Origin: Bisporella sp. PMI_857
Lineage: Eukaryota; Ascomycota; Leotiomycetes; Helotiales; Helotiaceae
Direction: 5' to 3'
Assembly (NCBI GenBank): GCA_021307315.1
Contig: JAJSPD010000045.1
Location: forward strand, 186,001 to 250,000
DNA length: 64,000 nt
In this document: positions 25,316 to 37,231 of the stretch, piece after piece
How positions within the stretch are numbered: position 1 is the first letter of the stretch
Layout: each line of letters begins with the position of its first letter
Program-made: the position numbers and the translations under genes
The notes under the pieces: model-generated
What the model was told of the DNA's origin: nothing
Database searches by the model: none
The model's input: only the letters and a program-made list of their open reading frames with translations

Positions 25316-26450
25316 ATATAAATAGGGCCCATATTAGGGGTTTAGCTTGGTTTAGTTGATACAGTCGATATATCTAAACATTTAAGTAATTTGAAGCCTA
25401 GAAAAGGGGTTGCGCGGTTAGCCGAGAACCAATTAGCAGACCCTGAAAACAGCGGCCTACCAACTGCTACACTGTGTTTTTTAACTCAATTCACAATAAA
25501 ATAAACAGTGCTTACTGTAATTTTTTTAATCTAAAGCTAACCTTTATTTCTAATTATAACCATACTGATTTACTTTTAATTTTTATACTATGCAACAACA
25601 AACAGTCTTGGCGTATAGCATCCCAGAATCCAGTGCTTTCCAAGGCTAGTTCACTCCCCGGAAAATCTAGAAACGGCTGTATACTCTTTAATAGGGTTAT
25701 TAAGGCAGCTGTAGGGTCACATGACGGATAATAGACCTAGTAGGTCCAGCATGATGGCGCCCATGGATCTAGCATTGCGAAGGCTCTATATTAGTGGACG
25801 AATTTCTTTTGTCCTCAACAAAATAGTATTCCTTTCCTTACCGGGAATTCAACCAGCGATAGGCGATACACCTACTTCGATCTAGACAACCACCCAGAAC
25901 ATTGTGATTCTTATATAAAGTATGGCCTTGGCCGTAACATATCCATACATGTTATATACTTGAAGTTTGTAAAACGCTAAACTGTTTTTTATCTAAAAAA
26001 AAACTCCCTTCGTTATACTTGATAAATCGAAGTTCCAAAATTTATAATTAGCATTAGAAGGTTATAAAAACCAAACCAAAGTCAAATATCGTTTAAAATA
26101 ACCCCCAAACTCATTCATCTATTGGTGGGTATGCGGAGAAGGTAGAACTGAATAGACGCCGATGTAGGTATTCATTGATAGAGCTTGCAAAGGCAATATC
26201 TGGAATATCGTTGCTTTTAGTTCTCCACCGCATTTCTCAAAGCACGTAAAACACTGCCAAAAATCCAATAACCAGGAAGCCCAGCACATACTGGGTTGCC
26301 ATCCAGGGGTTATTGGGCTCACTTGAATGTTGCAGAACGGCGCTTATAAAAATTTTTGGGCTGATATAAATTTGTTAAGGTGATACTTATTGTCCTGTAT
26401 ATTTACGTTGTCTTCTCTATCCTACAACACCATAGCTGTATCTTATGCTT
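25316..26450. other. AT-rich intergenic gap
   Basis: Strongly AT-rich in parts (25474-25600, 25970-26100). Short ORFs only, no domain seen. Could hold mutated repeat DNA; no terminal repeats were recognised by eye. Confidence 0.4.
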
Positions 26451-28030
26451 TCATCTCGCGGCGTACTCGCTTGCTCTAATGAACACTGGCCTTCCTCTTG
26501 GTAGCTCAAAAGTCGAGATGTCAATTTCTTGTGCCAAAGCTTTCTGTGGATGCTGGGCTTTGACCACAGTTTCACCTTTCAAAAGCGTCCCTAAATTCAA
26601 GCGGGTTGGAAACACAAGGTTCCTAGAAAGAGATACTGTGTTGGGAGGCCCAGAAGGATGATCCGAACGATCGGAGTTCTTCATGGGATCACCTGCTGGC
26701 TAATGCATCATAAAGCGTAGAATTAGCTTGTATTTATCTTTTAATTATTTTGATAAACACTGATTAAGGGAAGAAATTTACCTGGTGGACTCCCGTGATC
26801 ATTGGATAAGCGCCTAAGCACGTATTGAAACCATACATGCTTTTCGCACATATCTGTGCGAGAGCCAAGTCTATTGGTTTGGCATTCTGGAGGACACTTT
26901 GATCATAGACAATCCTCGCAGCTCCTTCCAAGGTAATTGCGTATGATGCAAGGCATGTAAAGCGATGCACGCTTAGAACGAGTCGAGTTCTATTGCCAGA
27001 GAGAATGGATGGTGTCAAATTCGGGGTTCTTGACCAAGTCCTAAGACTACGCGATATGCTAAGTCAGCAATTGTTTGATATAGATGTACGATAATCTGTA
27101 GATAGGCATCTCATCAGGTGGTGGATTCCGTAGAATGACTCATGGCTCGTGCTCAGAGCGGCTTCACAGACTTACTCGTAATGTAAGACGGTTGGGTCCT
27201 CATCAGTTACCCAGTAGTCTTGATCCTCTTTCATTTTGTTTTGTAGCCCGCAGTGCCCAGTTGAAAGAATATCCCAGCCATCACCATATGGAGAGAATGT
27301 CGAGTGGCTTGCTCGCTGGATATGTCTGGTGCCACGCGCAAAATCTGTCATCTGAGCTTTTATCATGACGTCCCAGTCAACGTCATCTTCCATTATCATC
27401 GCTGTTTGTACTCTATCCCGGATCATCCTAAAAAATAATCGATTAGGGACAAGTTCTAGTTCCTAAAGGCGATTGTCGAATTATACTTCGAGTAAATATC
27501 CATGTGTCCCCTCCAACAACCAATTGTGCCTATCGGCTCACTCATGTCCCAGTTCTGTTTGCTGCGTTAGATAGTTGTTGAAACATGGGGGTTCCTTCTA
27601 TCACATTTGGATATTCTTTCGTAGACACTTCAGAACCATTCACGCCGTCAACAAATTCAAGTTCGAGTCCAGAAAAATATGCCGAGAGAGTCAAGGCATC
27701 TCTTTTATCTCTTCTTGTAGGCATAGAGAGCACATATATCTTTTGAAACTGTGAAATTTAGTCTTTGCTACTAGAACATTGATGAGCCCATCTTACCCCA
27801 AGGGTTGCATTTTGTATATCTTGGAGGTTGGAAGACCATATTTCGGACCCCTGAATCCGAGGAGCAATGGTTGTGGGTGTCAACTGCATTGGCCAGACAC
27901 TCGCCTGGCGGTACGGATTCTGAACATCAAAAGTCGCACCATGGATCCATTCAACCTGCAATACAAAGATGATAATACATATGAGCGTGATAAATCCTAT
28001 CACCCGGGGCGAAAATCGTGAATGCTTCAT
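26451..28030 (-). CDS. GT25-family glycosyltransferase, paralogue 1
   Basis: Type II Golgi/ER-type glycosyltransferase of family GT25 (relatives transfer galactose in bacterial LPS and on collagen). Six exons: 27797-28030, 27605-27748, 27487-27554, 27176-27427, 26782-27040 and 26451-26699, 401 residues. A short cytosolic start (MKHSRFSPR) is followed by a TM anchor (VIGFITLICIIIFVLQV). GT25 hallmarks: KIYVLSMPTRRDKRDALTLS at the Rossmann start, FVDGVNG, IGCWRGHMDIYSK, the acidic motif MIMEDDVDWDV, WDILSTGHCG and ASYAITLEGAARIVY. The second intron uses a GTGATA donor and an ACAG acceptor; without it the frame appears broken, and its position matches the intron of the neighbouring paralogue exactly. 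Lies head to tail with paralogue 2. Family secure; donor sugar and acceptor unknown. Confidence 0.82.
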
Positions 28031-28344
28031 CTTTTCACTTAGACTCAACTACGAACGGCAGGAACTGTCAATTAGGAAACCTCAGCACTTGAGAGATCGT
28101 ATTTTAAGAAGCATGCTAGTGGAATTTATTTTCTTAGAGTCCGAAACAGAAAATGTGATATCGAGAGATTAGTCACAAATCATAAAATATCACGATCAGA
28201 GGCTGATGGTCTCAGCCTAAAAAGATATACATCTGAATCAATGCATATTGCCAAGTAAGCAAGGGGTAAACATCCGGCTGGGATCGAATACCCAACACTC
28301 TTGCAGCAGCAGCAGGAGATATCTCAAACTCATAATTTACTTTC
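28031..28344. other. Spacer between tandem GT25 genes
   Basis: About 310 bases containing the promoter of paralogue 1 and the 3' end of paralogue 2. No other feature seen. Confidence 0.5.
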
Positions 28345-29791
28345 CTAATCTGGCCTGGGAAATGGCTTGTACTCTTGAGTAGTCACAAAGACCCCATGAC
28401 CACGTGGAATTCCCATCGATAAATTGGCGTTGGGAAACATGCTGCCTTTTGGCCACTGACTTTTTACAGCACCAGCACCACCTACCAATTGTTTTAAATT
28501 CAATCTTGTTGAAAAAACGATTTGTTCTGTTACCCCACGTGCACGAAACCCGCCTCCAGTGTCTTCTCGATCCGAGTCCTTGGAGGTTGCTCCAGCGGCT
28601 TTATGGCTGCTGATTATGGCAGGATATGGAGCGAAGCATTTGAACCCCATGAATCTGCTGTTACATATTCTCTGAAGAGCTTTGTCCGATGCGGCAGCGT
28701 GACCTGCCAAAGCTTGATGATAGAGCAAGCGTCGTGCCCCTCGTAGTGATACAGCATACCCGTAGGTGCAAAGGCCACGGAGTGGCTCGTAAATTACCCT
28801 CCTGTGGGTACCTCTCAATGCTGGAGGTGTTAGGTTAGGTTGCCTTCTTGCGTAGGGCCAAAGGCGCTGTGGGACCTACTTATACTCAGCTAACTGCTTT
28901 TCTTTTCGGTGATACGTGACGAAATTGTGTGATCCAGCATGAATTATAAGTGACACTTACTGCAGTCGGATCGTCCTGAATTACATAGTATCTACCGTCC
29001 TCTGTTTCTCGATTTCTTGTCCCGCAATGGCCAACCCATATCAAGTCCCAGTCATCTCCGTATGGACTCGAGGTCTTACGGGCCGTGTTGTTTGCATCTT
29101 GCAGGAATCGCGTGCCTTGGGCAAGCTCAAAGAGCTGAGACTTCAGGAAGACATCCCAGTCTGCATCATCTTCCAGTATGAGAGCACTAGGAATCTGCTC
29201 CTTTACCATCCTTGTTGCGAGAGTGAGCCTTGGCTTATCATAAAGGAGTATCATATGTGAACTCACTTTTGCATGGTGTTCATATGTGCCCTCCAGCATC
29301 CAAGTGTGCTGCTACTCTGGTCCTTTGGCCATCCCTACATTTGTCAGTCAACTTTGTCTTTGAGTGCCATAAGTACAGGTAGAGGCATTAGGGCCATATT
29401 GAGTACCATACATTAGGCAAGGCTTTCTGTGGTATTGCTTTCCCATCAACTCCATCAATCCAATCGAACTTTATGCCAGTTAACGAAGCTGCGAGTGTTA
29501 TCGCGTCTCTTTTGTCGCTACGACCGGGCAAAGACAAGACGAATACTTTGGCGAACTGGAAGGACCACGGTCTCAGCGTGTTATATCATCGATTTACTAC
29601 TTGATACTCACTCCGAGTGTCTCATTCCGCACATCGCCAACGTCATATGTATATATTCCATTGCCAAATTGAGTTCTTTGAACGTGCAGGCCTAGAATAC
29701 TGATAGCAACCAAAATAACACAGGCCACAGCTACGATCCGTCTTTTTTTCAAGTTGTAATTCTTCGACGGACCGTACGTAAGATGCCCCAT
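28345..29791 (-). CDS. GT25-family glycosyltransferase, paralogue 2
   Basis: Second GT25 enzyme, same membrane topology as its neighbour. Five exons: 29612-29791, 29412-29555, 29267-29334, 28961-29210 and 28345-28875, 390 residues. The start MGHLTYG (29791) gives a short basic cytosolic end (NLKKRR) and a TM helix (IVAVACVILVAISILGL); an upstream in-frame ORF lacks family features. Conserved blocks: FAKVFVLSLPGRSDKRDAIT, WIDGVDG, LGCWRAHMNTMQK, the acidic motif LILEDDADWDV, WDLIWVGHCG and YGYAVSLRGARRLLYH. Exons 2 and 3 are 144 and 68 bases, the same as in paralogue 1, and the junctions are homologous. It lacks the last intron of paralogue 1. The tail is longer and enriched in Gly/Ala/Lys. 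It probably arose by tandem duplication; specificity is unknown. Confidence 0.82.
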
Positions 29792-31568
29792 CGTGAGTAA
29801 GCTGATCGTTTGCATGCTAGGGCAGGTGAGAGAAACTTTCTTCAAAGATGGATTTAACATAGTACATAGGTACTGATCGGTATGCTCCTGATCAAATGAG
29901 CCTCCGTAAGCTGTAGCTCGAACATAATAGTTCACATACCTGAGAGATGGTATGGGCCAGGTTCTAGATTCCTCAACCTGCATTCCTGGCAGCAACGCCT
30001 TAATATTGATCATAATCAAAAAGCAGATATTCATTAGACAGAGGTAAGAAACCACACTCCTCTGAATCAATGTCCCAGTTTGCTTCAGCGTTACCGCTTT
30101 GAAAAGCTCACACGGCCAGTAATTTCACTATTGCTGTGAGAGAAAATGGAAAAGAGCGACTAACGAAGCAGGGATAAGACAGCATTCCGCATTAGAGAAA
30201 CGAAAGAGTAATGAAGAACTCAATTGCCAATCATACACCGAAATTATAGCTTGAGGTTTTGCTCGGCGTTGTGTTTAAATTTGTAATAATTTCAAAGGAA
30301 AGCAAACAAAACAAATATTACTACTTTAAGCAAATAACTCCGTGTCAGAGAGCCTCAGAGCATACACGATCTTAACTCCTGGCGTGGAAATGTAGCGACA
30401 GTGCTATTACTAAGGAAGAAAAATGAAATAAATTAGTGGCATGTTTGTTCTAAGCCATGCGCCTTTGATCAATTTGTGAGAGCAAGCACCCATAACTTAA
30501 AGTGTTTAATTATCATCAAGGAGATGTACAAAACTTGTCCGACGGAATCGATCTCCATATATGGCCAAAATATGATCGGTATCTCGGAACCCTTGTTTCA
30601 AGTCAGCTTCGCCAATGTAATGGTTTCCGGTACGTACAAATTGAAACAAATTGTCTTGTTGAATGATGAGTCAGCAAAAATGCCACATTATTATTAAGCA
30701 GCATTCTCGTGCTTTTAAAATCGGAACCTAACAAACATACAGCAAGTTTCATTCCGATACCTAATTAACAGCGGTTCAGATGTGAAGAAGTCTGACTGTA
30801 ATGCCTTTTCAAATAATCAACAGGAAGACAACGACAGCACGGTAGTGGTGGTGAATTAGCCTTTCACTGCACTGATGGGAAGATTATATAAACCAATCAA
30901 CATCGATTTTTTTTATTACTGTGTATCTCTGCTCATACTTCGAAATTTACATTCAGTCAATAATGGTTGGCTCCGTGTAGGCTTGGTATACCAAAATGCG
31001 AAACTTCGTAGCCACACAAAGTGTTCGCACAATTCACTAAGTTCAAGGAACAAAAGTAAACCTCATATTGAAATATATGGACAAATAGCCACGTCTGCAT
31101 GTCTTGCCTTGTGGAAATGGCAGCGACACGTGACAGCTGAATGGCATGACGGTAAACGCTCCCGCTCAGCACGCCACGAAACACCTTGGCTGAAGCGAGA
31201 AAGGCTGGGGTTGGTCGACATGCCCCTGGATGCACACTCTTCCAATGAACTACGCCAAACTGAGTAACAGCTCATGCCAGCACCCGCGTACGAGCCGCAA
31301 CTAGATACGTTGTCATCCTGGACCAATGCTTGGAGGCGTCAAGATAGCCCAGAATAAGCAAAAAATACTTCGCAGGTCTAAGGAGCGACCCCTTTTAAAA
31401 GGTTCAGCTGCTCCCTGATTCCTCATTGTCAAATGCGCACCTTTTGCTGGCGACGATGTTTTTCTACCGATGAATTGGCCACCATCATTATCCCCGATAA
31501 TCGTGGCTTCAAAAGGTACCGTTTGAGATCCTTTCTTGCAGTGCCATTGATCAGCTTTATTTGCCTCG
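29792..31568. other. Divergent intergenic region, GT25 versus GT34
   Basis: About 1.8 kb between opposite start codons; several short ORFs without domains. Likely contains both promoters of the glycosyltransferase cluster. Confidence 0.45.
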
Positions 31569-32664
31569 ATGGGTATCTTGGCGAGGAAGTCGAGAGTGTC
31601 TACTATTTTTTGGGTTTGCATAATAGTCATATTATCTTACCTCACGTGGCGGCAGGACAGCCGAAATGTATTCTTCTTATCAAGGCAATCGTGTATCGAA
31701 GTCGGAACGACAAATATTGAGATTCCTCATAAGTCTGACGAGAATACTCAAACCCCTGGAACTCCACTGGCAGCTACTATCGGCAAGGTCACAGTATCCT
31801 TCGGAGGCAATGATGAAACCTTCGAAAGAGCCATATATTCTCACCAAGAACATAATCGAGAGCGTGGTTACACCCAATTTGTTCTGAGAGAAAGATTACT
31901 TGGCGGACTTTGGTCGAAACACGCATATATATTCACAGTCCTAAGTCAAGAACTGTCCAAGCCTGAAAATGAGCGACTGAAGTGGCTAATGTTTGTCTTT
32001 GAGCCCCGAGCTTGCCTGCAGCACTAACTTTTGGCAGGTGGCTAGACAGAGATACTGTTCTTATGAATCCACACATACCACTTGACATATTTCTTCCTCC
32101 AGCTGGCTTTGAACACATCAACGTTATTGTCACCAATGATAGGCATGGATTGAACAACGGAGTATTCTTCCTCAGGGTATGCGAATGGTCCTTGAGACTT
32201 TTCACACATGCAATGTCATTGCCATTCTACAGACCAGAGGTGAAACTCATTTACTCGGAGCAGTCAGCGATGGAGGAACTCCTTAATTATGTAAGTAATC
32301 TGCACGTAGTTGCATGCACTCTAAAATAGTCTGGCTGATTGGTGAATAGGAGCACAACCGAAACGTAACTGCACGAGTACCTCAGAGATGGTTCAACGCA
32401 TTTCCTCCACCACCACTAAAGAGGAAAGAGTACGCATATCATGCGCGACCCGGCGCTCTTTTGATCCATTTTGCTTCAGACAGAGACGGACTTCGTCACG
32501 AACGAATGGAAAGGTATTTAAACATAGCTGACAGCCACACGTCAGAATGGAGGGTTCCCTTTGAGGAGACGGACTATCCGAGAGAGATTGAAGAATACTG
32601 GAAGAGAGTCGCCAAGGGAGAAGATATTGACACCATTATAGGGCGGGTTGAGAGGAGAAGGTGA
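31569..32664 (+). CDS. GT34-family glycosyltransferase (GMA12/MNN10-like)
   Basis: Golgi-type retaining glycosyltransferase; fungal relatives are alpha-1,2-galactosyltransferases (Gma12) and alpha-1,6-mannosyltransferases (Mnn10/Mnn11). Exons 31569-31990, 32038-32290 and 32350-32664, 329 residues. A type II anchor lies near the start (VSTIFWVCIIVILSYLTW). The catalytic region has KVTVSFGGNDETFERAI, an HNRERGYTQF block, the DxD motif WLDRDTVLMN (Asp144/Asp146) formed across the first intron, the block NDRHGLNNGVFFLR, SEQSAMEELL and the C-terminal LLIHFASDRDGLRHERM. Both introns are in clean phase and have CTAAC or similar branch sites. It is divergent from two GT25 genes, suggesting a functional cluster. 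Family is fairly secure; activity is inferred only from the family. Confidence 0.82.
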
Positions 32665-34107
32665 ACGGGACGCAAACTGGCTGATGAGCCAGATTGATTA
32701 CTTAGAGTGGTGCGTGTGCTTGGCGAATATGGCATGTTGCACAAACGAAACTAGAAATTGGATCTTCGCTGGCAATAGATGAGAGTGATGAGAGAGTGGC
32801 GTCAACGAGCTAGGAAAGTGGCCAGCACCTCACCCTTAACACATAAGATAAGGATGGGATTAGATTCTGGGTTGTCGCTCTGAAGCGATCCATAGAGTAT
32901 TGGATGATGGTCTGATAGAACTAGGCTAGATGAAGTATGCCTGTACGAATGAGAAGATAGATCATAGTAAAATCATCCACAAATGGCATCTAGCCTGCTG
33001 AAGTCTTTAACCTTGAAACGACTGGATAAGTTCACCCCAAGCAACAGAAGAACCTCGAGTCACAGATATCAAATCCACCGGCATTTGGGAGCCAGCTCTG
33101 TGGATGGGATGCTTCATGGCTCCGGAAAGCTCACCTTCCGGGATCGCATGGAATTGCCGTGTTGAGGGGGCAGATGATCCTAATAAGACCGAGTGTCTAC
33201 AGAAGAGAATGTGGGTGAAAGCTAAAGACGATACTCGTTCGGCATCCGTATGAAGCTAAGGAAACGACAGTGATGAGACTGCAGTCCAAGTTTGATGTGG
33301 AGACGAAATAGAGCGCCAAGACATATCCAATTGGGGCTAGCGCAAGGCAATTCCAACCTCAGTACACCTCTACCTGACTTCCAGCCTTGATATCATTGCC
33401 TTTCTTTCCATCACACATTCAGATCCGCATCTATTGCTTTCCAAGATCTATAATTCCAATCAAAAGTGCATAATATTTGGAATTTTCCCGATCATGTCTC
33501 TACAGTAGCCCTCCGCGCACAGCCCAGCTGAGAAGTTTCAGGTGGAGAGCGCGTCTCAAAACTCCCCCAAATCTGCATCCTACTGCTTCAAACAATGTCC
33601 GTGCTGTTTCAGTGATTACTTCTGCTCGAAAGTTTGCGACTTGCCCCACGTTTCGGTTCGCAGATCATAAGTACTAGACTCGCGCTTCGGTCTTCCCCAT
33701 CTCCTTCGGCGAGGAAGCTACTGGATCCCGTGGCCCCACGATGATGCTTTTTAGCCCATCAAGCTCAACGTTAGGATCGTCCCCTCTTGGATCCGATATG
33801 CGCGGCCCATGTCTCTATCCATAAAGGGAATCACTCGCCTCCGTGAACTGACGTTTGGGCTTTCTCTACTATTATTCGCGATCCATCTCAAACACGTTAC
33901 ACAGCACAGTCCATGGAGATGTCTGTGGAATCATGCCAGCCTGCAAATCAGTGGGTTCTCTCCGCGAACGTGGCTAAACGCTATTACAGCTGCTGACAGA
34001 TTCAAGTCCCTTATACACTGTCATGTCCTCGAATTTTACCGGAATTCAATGATTTGTCTGTTGTACAGCACAAATCACTTTGGATACCTGCTACATAACC
34101 AGCGCAC
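32665..34107. other. Intergenic gap of 1.4 kb
   Basis: Upstream region of the MFS gene and downstream region of the GT34 gene. Short ORFs (33477-33677, 33809-34141) lack motifs. No gene called. Confidence 0.45.
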
Positions 34108-36288
34108 ATGGAGGCCTCTTCGGATCAAAGTTTTAACCTGAGCAGAAAAGTGTACTCTGCCAAGGACTCGAAATACAGGTCGCAGACTGGAGTCCGCTAC
34201 CAAAGCTATGGGAGGCTATCATCGTTAACGTCACAGAGCATCAAGGTGTTTACTGATGTGGAAGAACTTCTCAGAGACCAAGAGTATCAGAAGCTCACTG
34301 TCAATACCCAGAGACTTACTCGAGGAGATTCGGTCTCGACTCAGAGTCGTCCAGATTCCATCCGGAACTCGATAGAACCTGTTCAGATCTCACCTCTGTC
34401 GCCGCCGCCGCTTTTTCTACCTCAGAAAAGGGTTCGCTACGATAATGAAGACAATCCAGAGTCTCCGACCCCTTCTTATCGATTGTATGATGAAGATATT
34501 AGAAATCCCAGAAATGCTCCAAGAAGCAGTTTTCAGATGTCCAAGTCAGCCCGCGATTATCGAAGACAACCATTCCTGCACTCAGAACCTCTTGCGAGTT
34601 TCAAGGATCTGTTCCCTGCAATTCAGACTCGAGCGTACGAGGAGAATCAAAGACGAGTTAATGTTGATAAAAGGCTGCCTGAACCTCCGTTTCATGTATT
34701 CTGCTTCAAGAAGAAGATATTATTGACTTGTCTTGTGTCCGTAGCTGGACTCCTGTCGCCAATGTCAGGAAGCATATACTTTCCTGCGATTACTGCTGTC
34801 GTAGAGGTATGCTGTATATGCTCTTGGATGTAGCATAGCTAATTGTGTTTAGGAATTTGGCATAAATGGCTGTGTCGGGCTACTGACAGTCACTGTACAC
34901 GTGGTCGTTCATGGAATTGCGCCCTTCCTGTCGACACCTCTATCCGAGCGTTGGGGTCGACGGCCCATTTTGATAGCGGCCATGCTTGTGTTTTCGGGAG
35001 CCAATATCGGACTGGTGTTTGTAAAGAACTTAGCTGGCTTCTTCTTGCTTCGAGCTCTTCAGTCGTTAGGAGCGGCTCCTCTGCCTTTGATCGGTAAGTA
35101 CTCTTGCTTGCGAATTCTATGTGTCGAGTTATACTAACTCTATCTATAGGCGCGGCCATTATTGGAGATATGGCTACTACTGAAGAATCTAGAACACTGA
35201 CAACACTGTTTAGCTCAGGTAAGCAACCACAACGAAGACCTTTAATATTTGCACGCAAACTAATTGGCTAAGTTTTGCTTTTGAGTCTCCTTATAAGTCC
35301 AGTAATTGGTGGAGCTCTGACACAGTGGATGGGTCTACATTGTATGTTCTGGTTCCTGTTCGCCCTCAGCGCCGTCGTTTTCATACTGGTTATTATTATT
35401 CTGCCTGAGACACATCGAGGCATAGCTGGCAATGGAACTATCAAGTTGGCAAAACTTCGGCAACCCCTCTTCAACATCTTACGGCAATCATCTGACACCG
35501 CCTTCGATGCGGACACGAACTTGGCACCTGCAAATCTGAGTATCAGCTCCTTTATTGAACCACTTCGATATTTAGTAAACTGGCAACTTGTTCCATCACT
35601 CTTGATCGGCGCTGTCGCTTTCGGCATTGTGGCGACTGTCGTAACCACAACCGCACCTCTTTTCCAGGCTCGATATAATCTTTCGATCCTACTTTCTGGT
35701 CTCGCATATTTACCCGGGGCCGTCGGCTGTTCTCTTGGCTATTTTCTCACGACGTATCGAGTACGAAGTGACTATAGCATCATTGAGGCTCGTTATAAGC
35801 GAACTCATGGTATTGCTGAACATGTTACCATGGATGCATCATATCTCTCCAGAGGTTTCCCAATTGAGCATGCTAGATTTCGCAGTGCCTGGTGGATTAC
35901 TCTTATCTTCATTGGGACCACTTCCGGCTATGGGTTTGCACTACAAGCCCCATCTATTGCTCGAGCTCTTATTCTTCAGACCTTCGTGACTGGTAATGCA
36001 ACTGCTATTCTATTGATCAACGGCGTTTATATCTCTGACCTATACCCCGGCGCATCCGTCATCACGATAGTCAACCTTGTTCGCTTTTTGATGGCAGGAC
36101 TCATGATTGGTGTGATCCAAAAAGTTTTCAAGCTTTTGGAAACTGGACTTACATTCTCGATCCTCGCCGGGATCATGCTTTTCCTTTCACCAATCATGAT
36201 CCTTCAGTGGAAATATGGACCGCGATTAAGGGAAAAGAATCACGAGTCCTCCGAAGACCTCGCAGATATGCTGAAACCGATCGTATAA
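34108..36288 (+). CDS. MFS transporter, DHA1-type, with long N-terminal extension
   Basis: Predicted plasma-membrane proton antiporter of the major facilitator superfamily, drug:H+ antiporter-1 like. Exons 34108-34806, 34853-35093, 35150-35218 and 35273-36288, 674 residues. The first ~205 residues are hydrophilic, rich in Ser, Arg and Pro (for example EPVQISPLSPPPLFLPQ), and presumably cytosolic. Then come the membrane segments, starting LLTCLVSVAGLLSPMSG. Signature features: LSERWGRRPILIAAM (loop 2-3 motif A), ALQSLGAAPLPLIGAAIIGD (TM4 region) and LISPVIGGALTQWMG (antiporter motif C region in TM5). A central loop lies between the two six-helix halves. The last intron uses a CTAAG acceptor. 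Substrates cannot be predicted. Being next to the glycosyltransferase cluster does not prove a link. Confidence 0.85.
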
Positions 36289-36558
36289 GTAACCTATTTA
36301 ATATATTACCTCTTAGAGAACCTTTCTCCCATGGTGCAGCATTCGAAGTCACGTGGTCATCGTCAAGTTTCACCAGAGTCAAGCATCCCACTATTGATTA
36401 ACATGGGCCTCCCATCAGCACCCACTCACGAGGAAATTACACAATCCTCGATACTTCTGGTCGAGGCGTCCTCTCGATATCTTTCGCCTCAGAAGAAATA
36501 GTCAAGCAATTCGAAGCGAACCTAAATCAGAATCACGTTTGGTAACTAGAGATCAATC
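36289..36558. other. Spacer before cupin gene
   Basis: 270 bases, likely 3' UTR of the transporter plus the cupin promoter. Nothing else seen. Confidence 0.5.
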
Positions 36559-37231
36559 ATGGCTGCGCCAACTCTGTCAGCACCGCCAACCGGACCGCCT
36601 GAAGATGGCTGGAAACATACTGGTGTCCGGGTGATCCCAAAAGAATCTTTGGATTCGGCTACGGCCCAGACACCTGGTAAGTTTCCCCTTGGCTATTCCC
36701 TAAGTTCCGAACTAATATTCCGTAGGTATGAGCCGGGCTGCGGCCATTAACTTCGACCGAGTCGGTGCCCAGCATATCTGGGCTGGTACTGTGACCATAG
36801 AGGCCAACGCAAAAACTGGAGCCCACCACCATGGCCATCTCGAGTCCGTCATCTACGTTCTCAAAGGCCGTGCTCGTCTTCGTTGGGGTGAGAAGCTCGA
36901 GTATGTTGCCGAGGCTGGGCCGGGAGATTTTATCTTCGTCCCACCCTATGTGCCTCATCAGGAAATCAACGCATTGGAAGATGAAAAACTAGAATGTGTG
37001 CTAATGAGAAGCGATGGCGAGGCCATTGCGGTGAATCTACCGGATTTAGAGGTTGCAGAGAAGCCTGAAGGTATTGCGTGGGTTGATCCAACGCATAAAT
37101 GGTTGCCGGCAGGGTTGACAATTGTTAAGCCTAGTGAGGAAGGACGTGATCATTCTCATGAGCATGGAAACCACACTTATACACATGAACGCGGCCCTGA
37201 CCACTCTCATTTACATACACATACGCACTAA
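36559..37231 (+). CDS. Cupin-2 protein with His-rich C-terminal tail
   Basis: Small metal-binding beta-barrel (cupin) protein, 207 residues, from exons 36559-36676 and 36726-37231; the intron splits a Gly codon. Cupin motif 1 is GAHHHGHLESVIYVLKG, giving the His-x-His...Glu metal ligands, and motif 2 is GDFIFVPPYVPHQE with the third His. This single-domain plan resembles sugar isomerase or dioxygenase-like cupins, but the reaction cannot be assigned. No signal peptide is seen. The last ~30 residues are strikingly His-rich (DHSHEHGNHTYTHERG and DHSHLHTHTH), suggesting extra divalent metal binding such as zinc, nickel or copper. The gene is intact and lies directly downstream of the MFS transporter on the same strand. 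Confidence 0.85.

Noticed and set aside
27541..27605. Apparent frameshift in GT25 paralogue 1 (stop after NRTGT)
   Set aside because: An intron (GTGATA to ACAG, 50 bases) at the same position as in paralogue 2 restores the frame exactly.
28270..28310. tRNA-like T-arm on the minus strand (TATTCGATCCC)
   Set aside because: No A box or acceptor stem pairing at proper distance upstream; chance match in the GT25 spacer.
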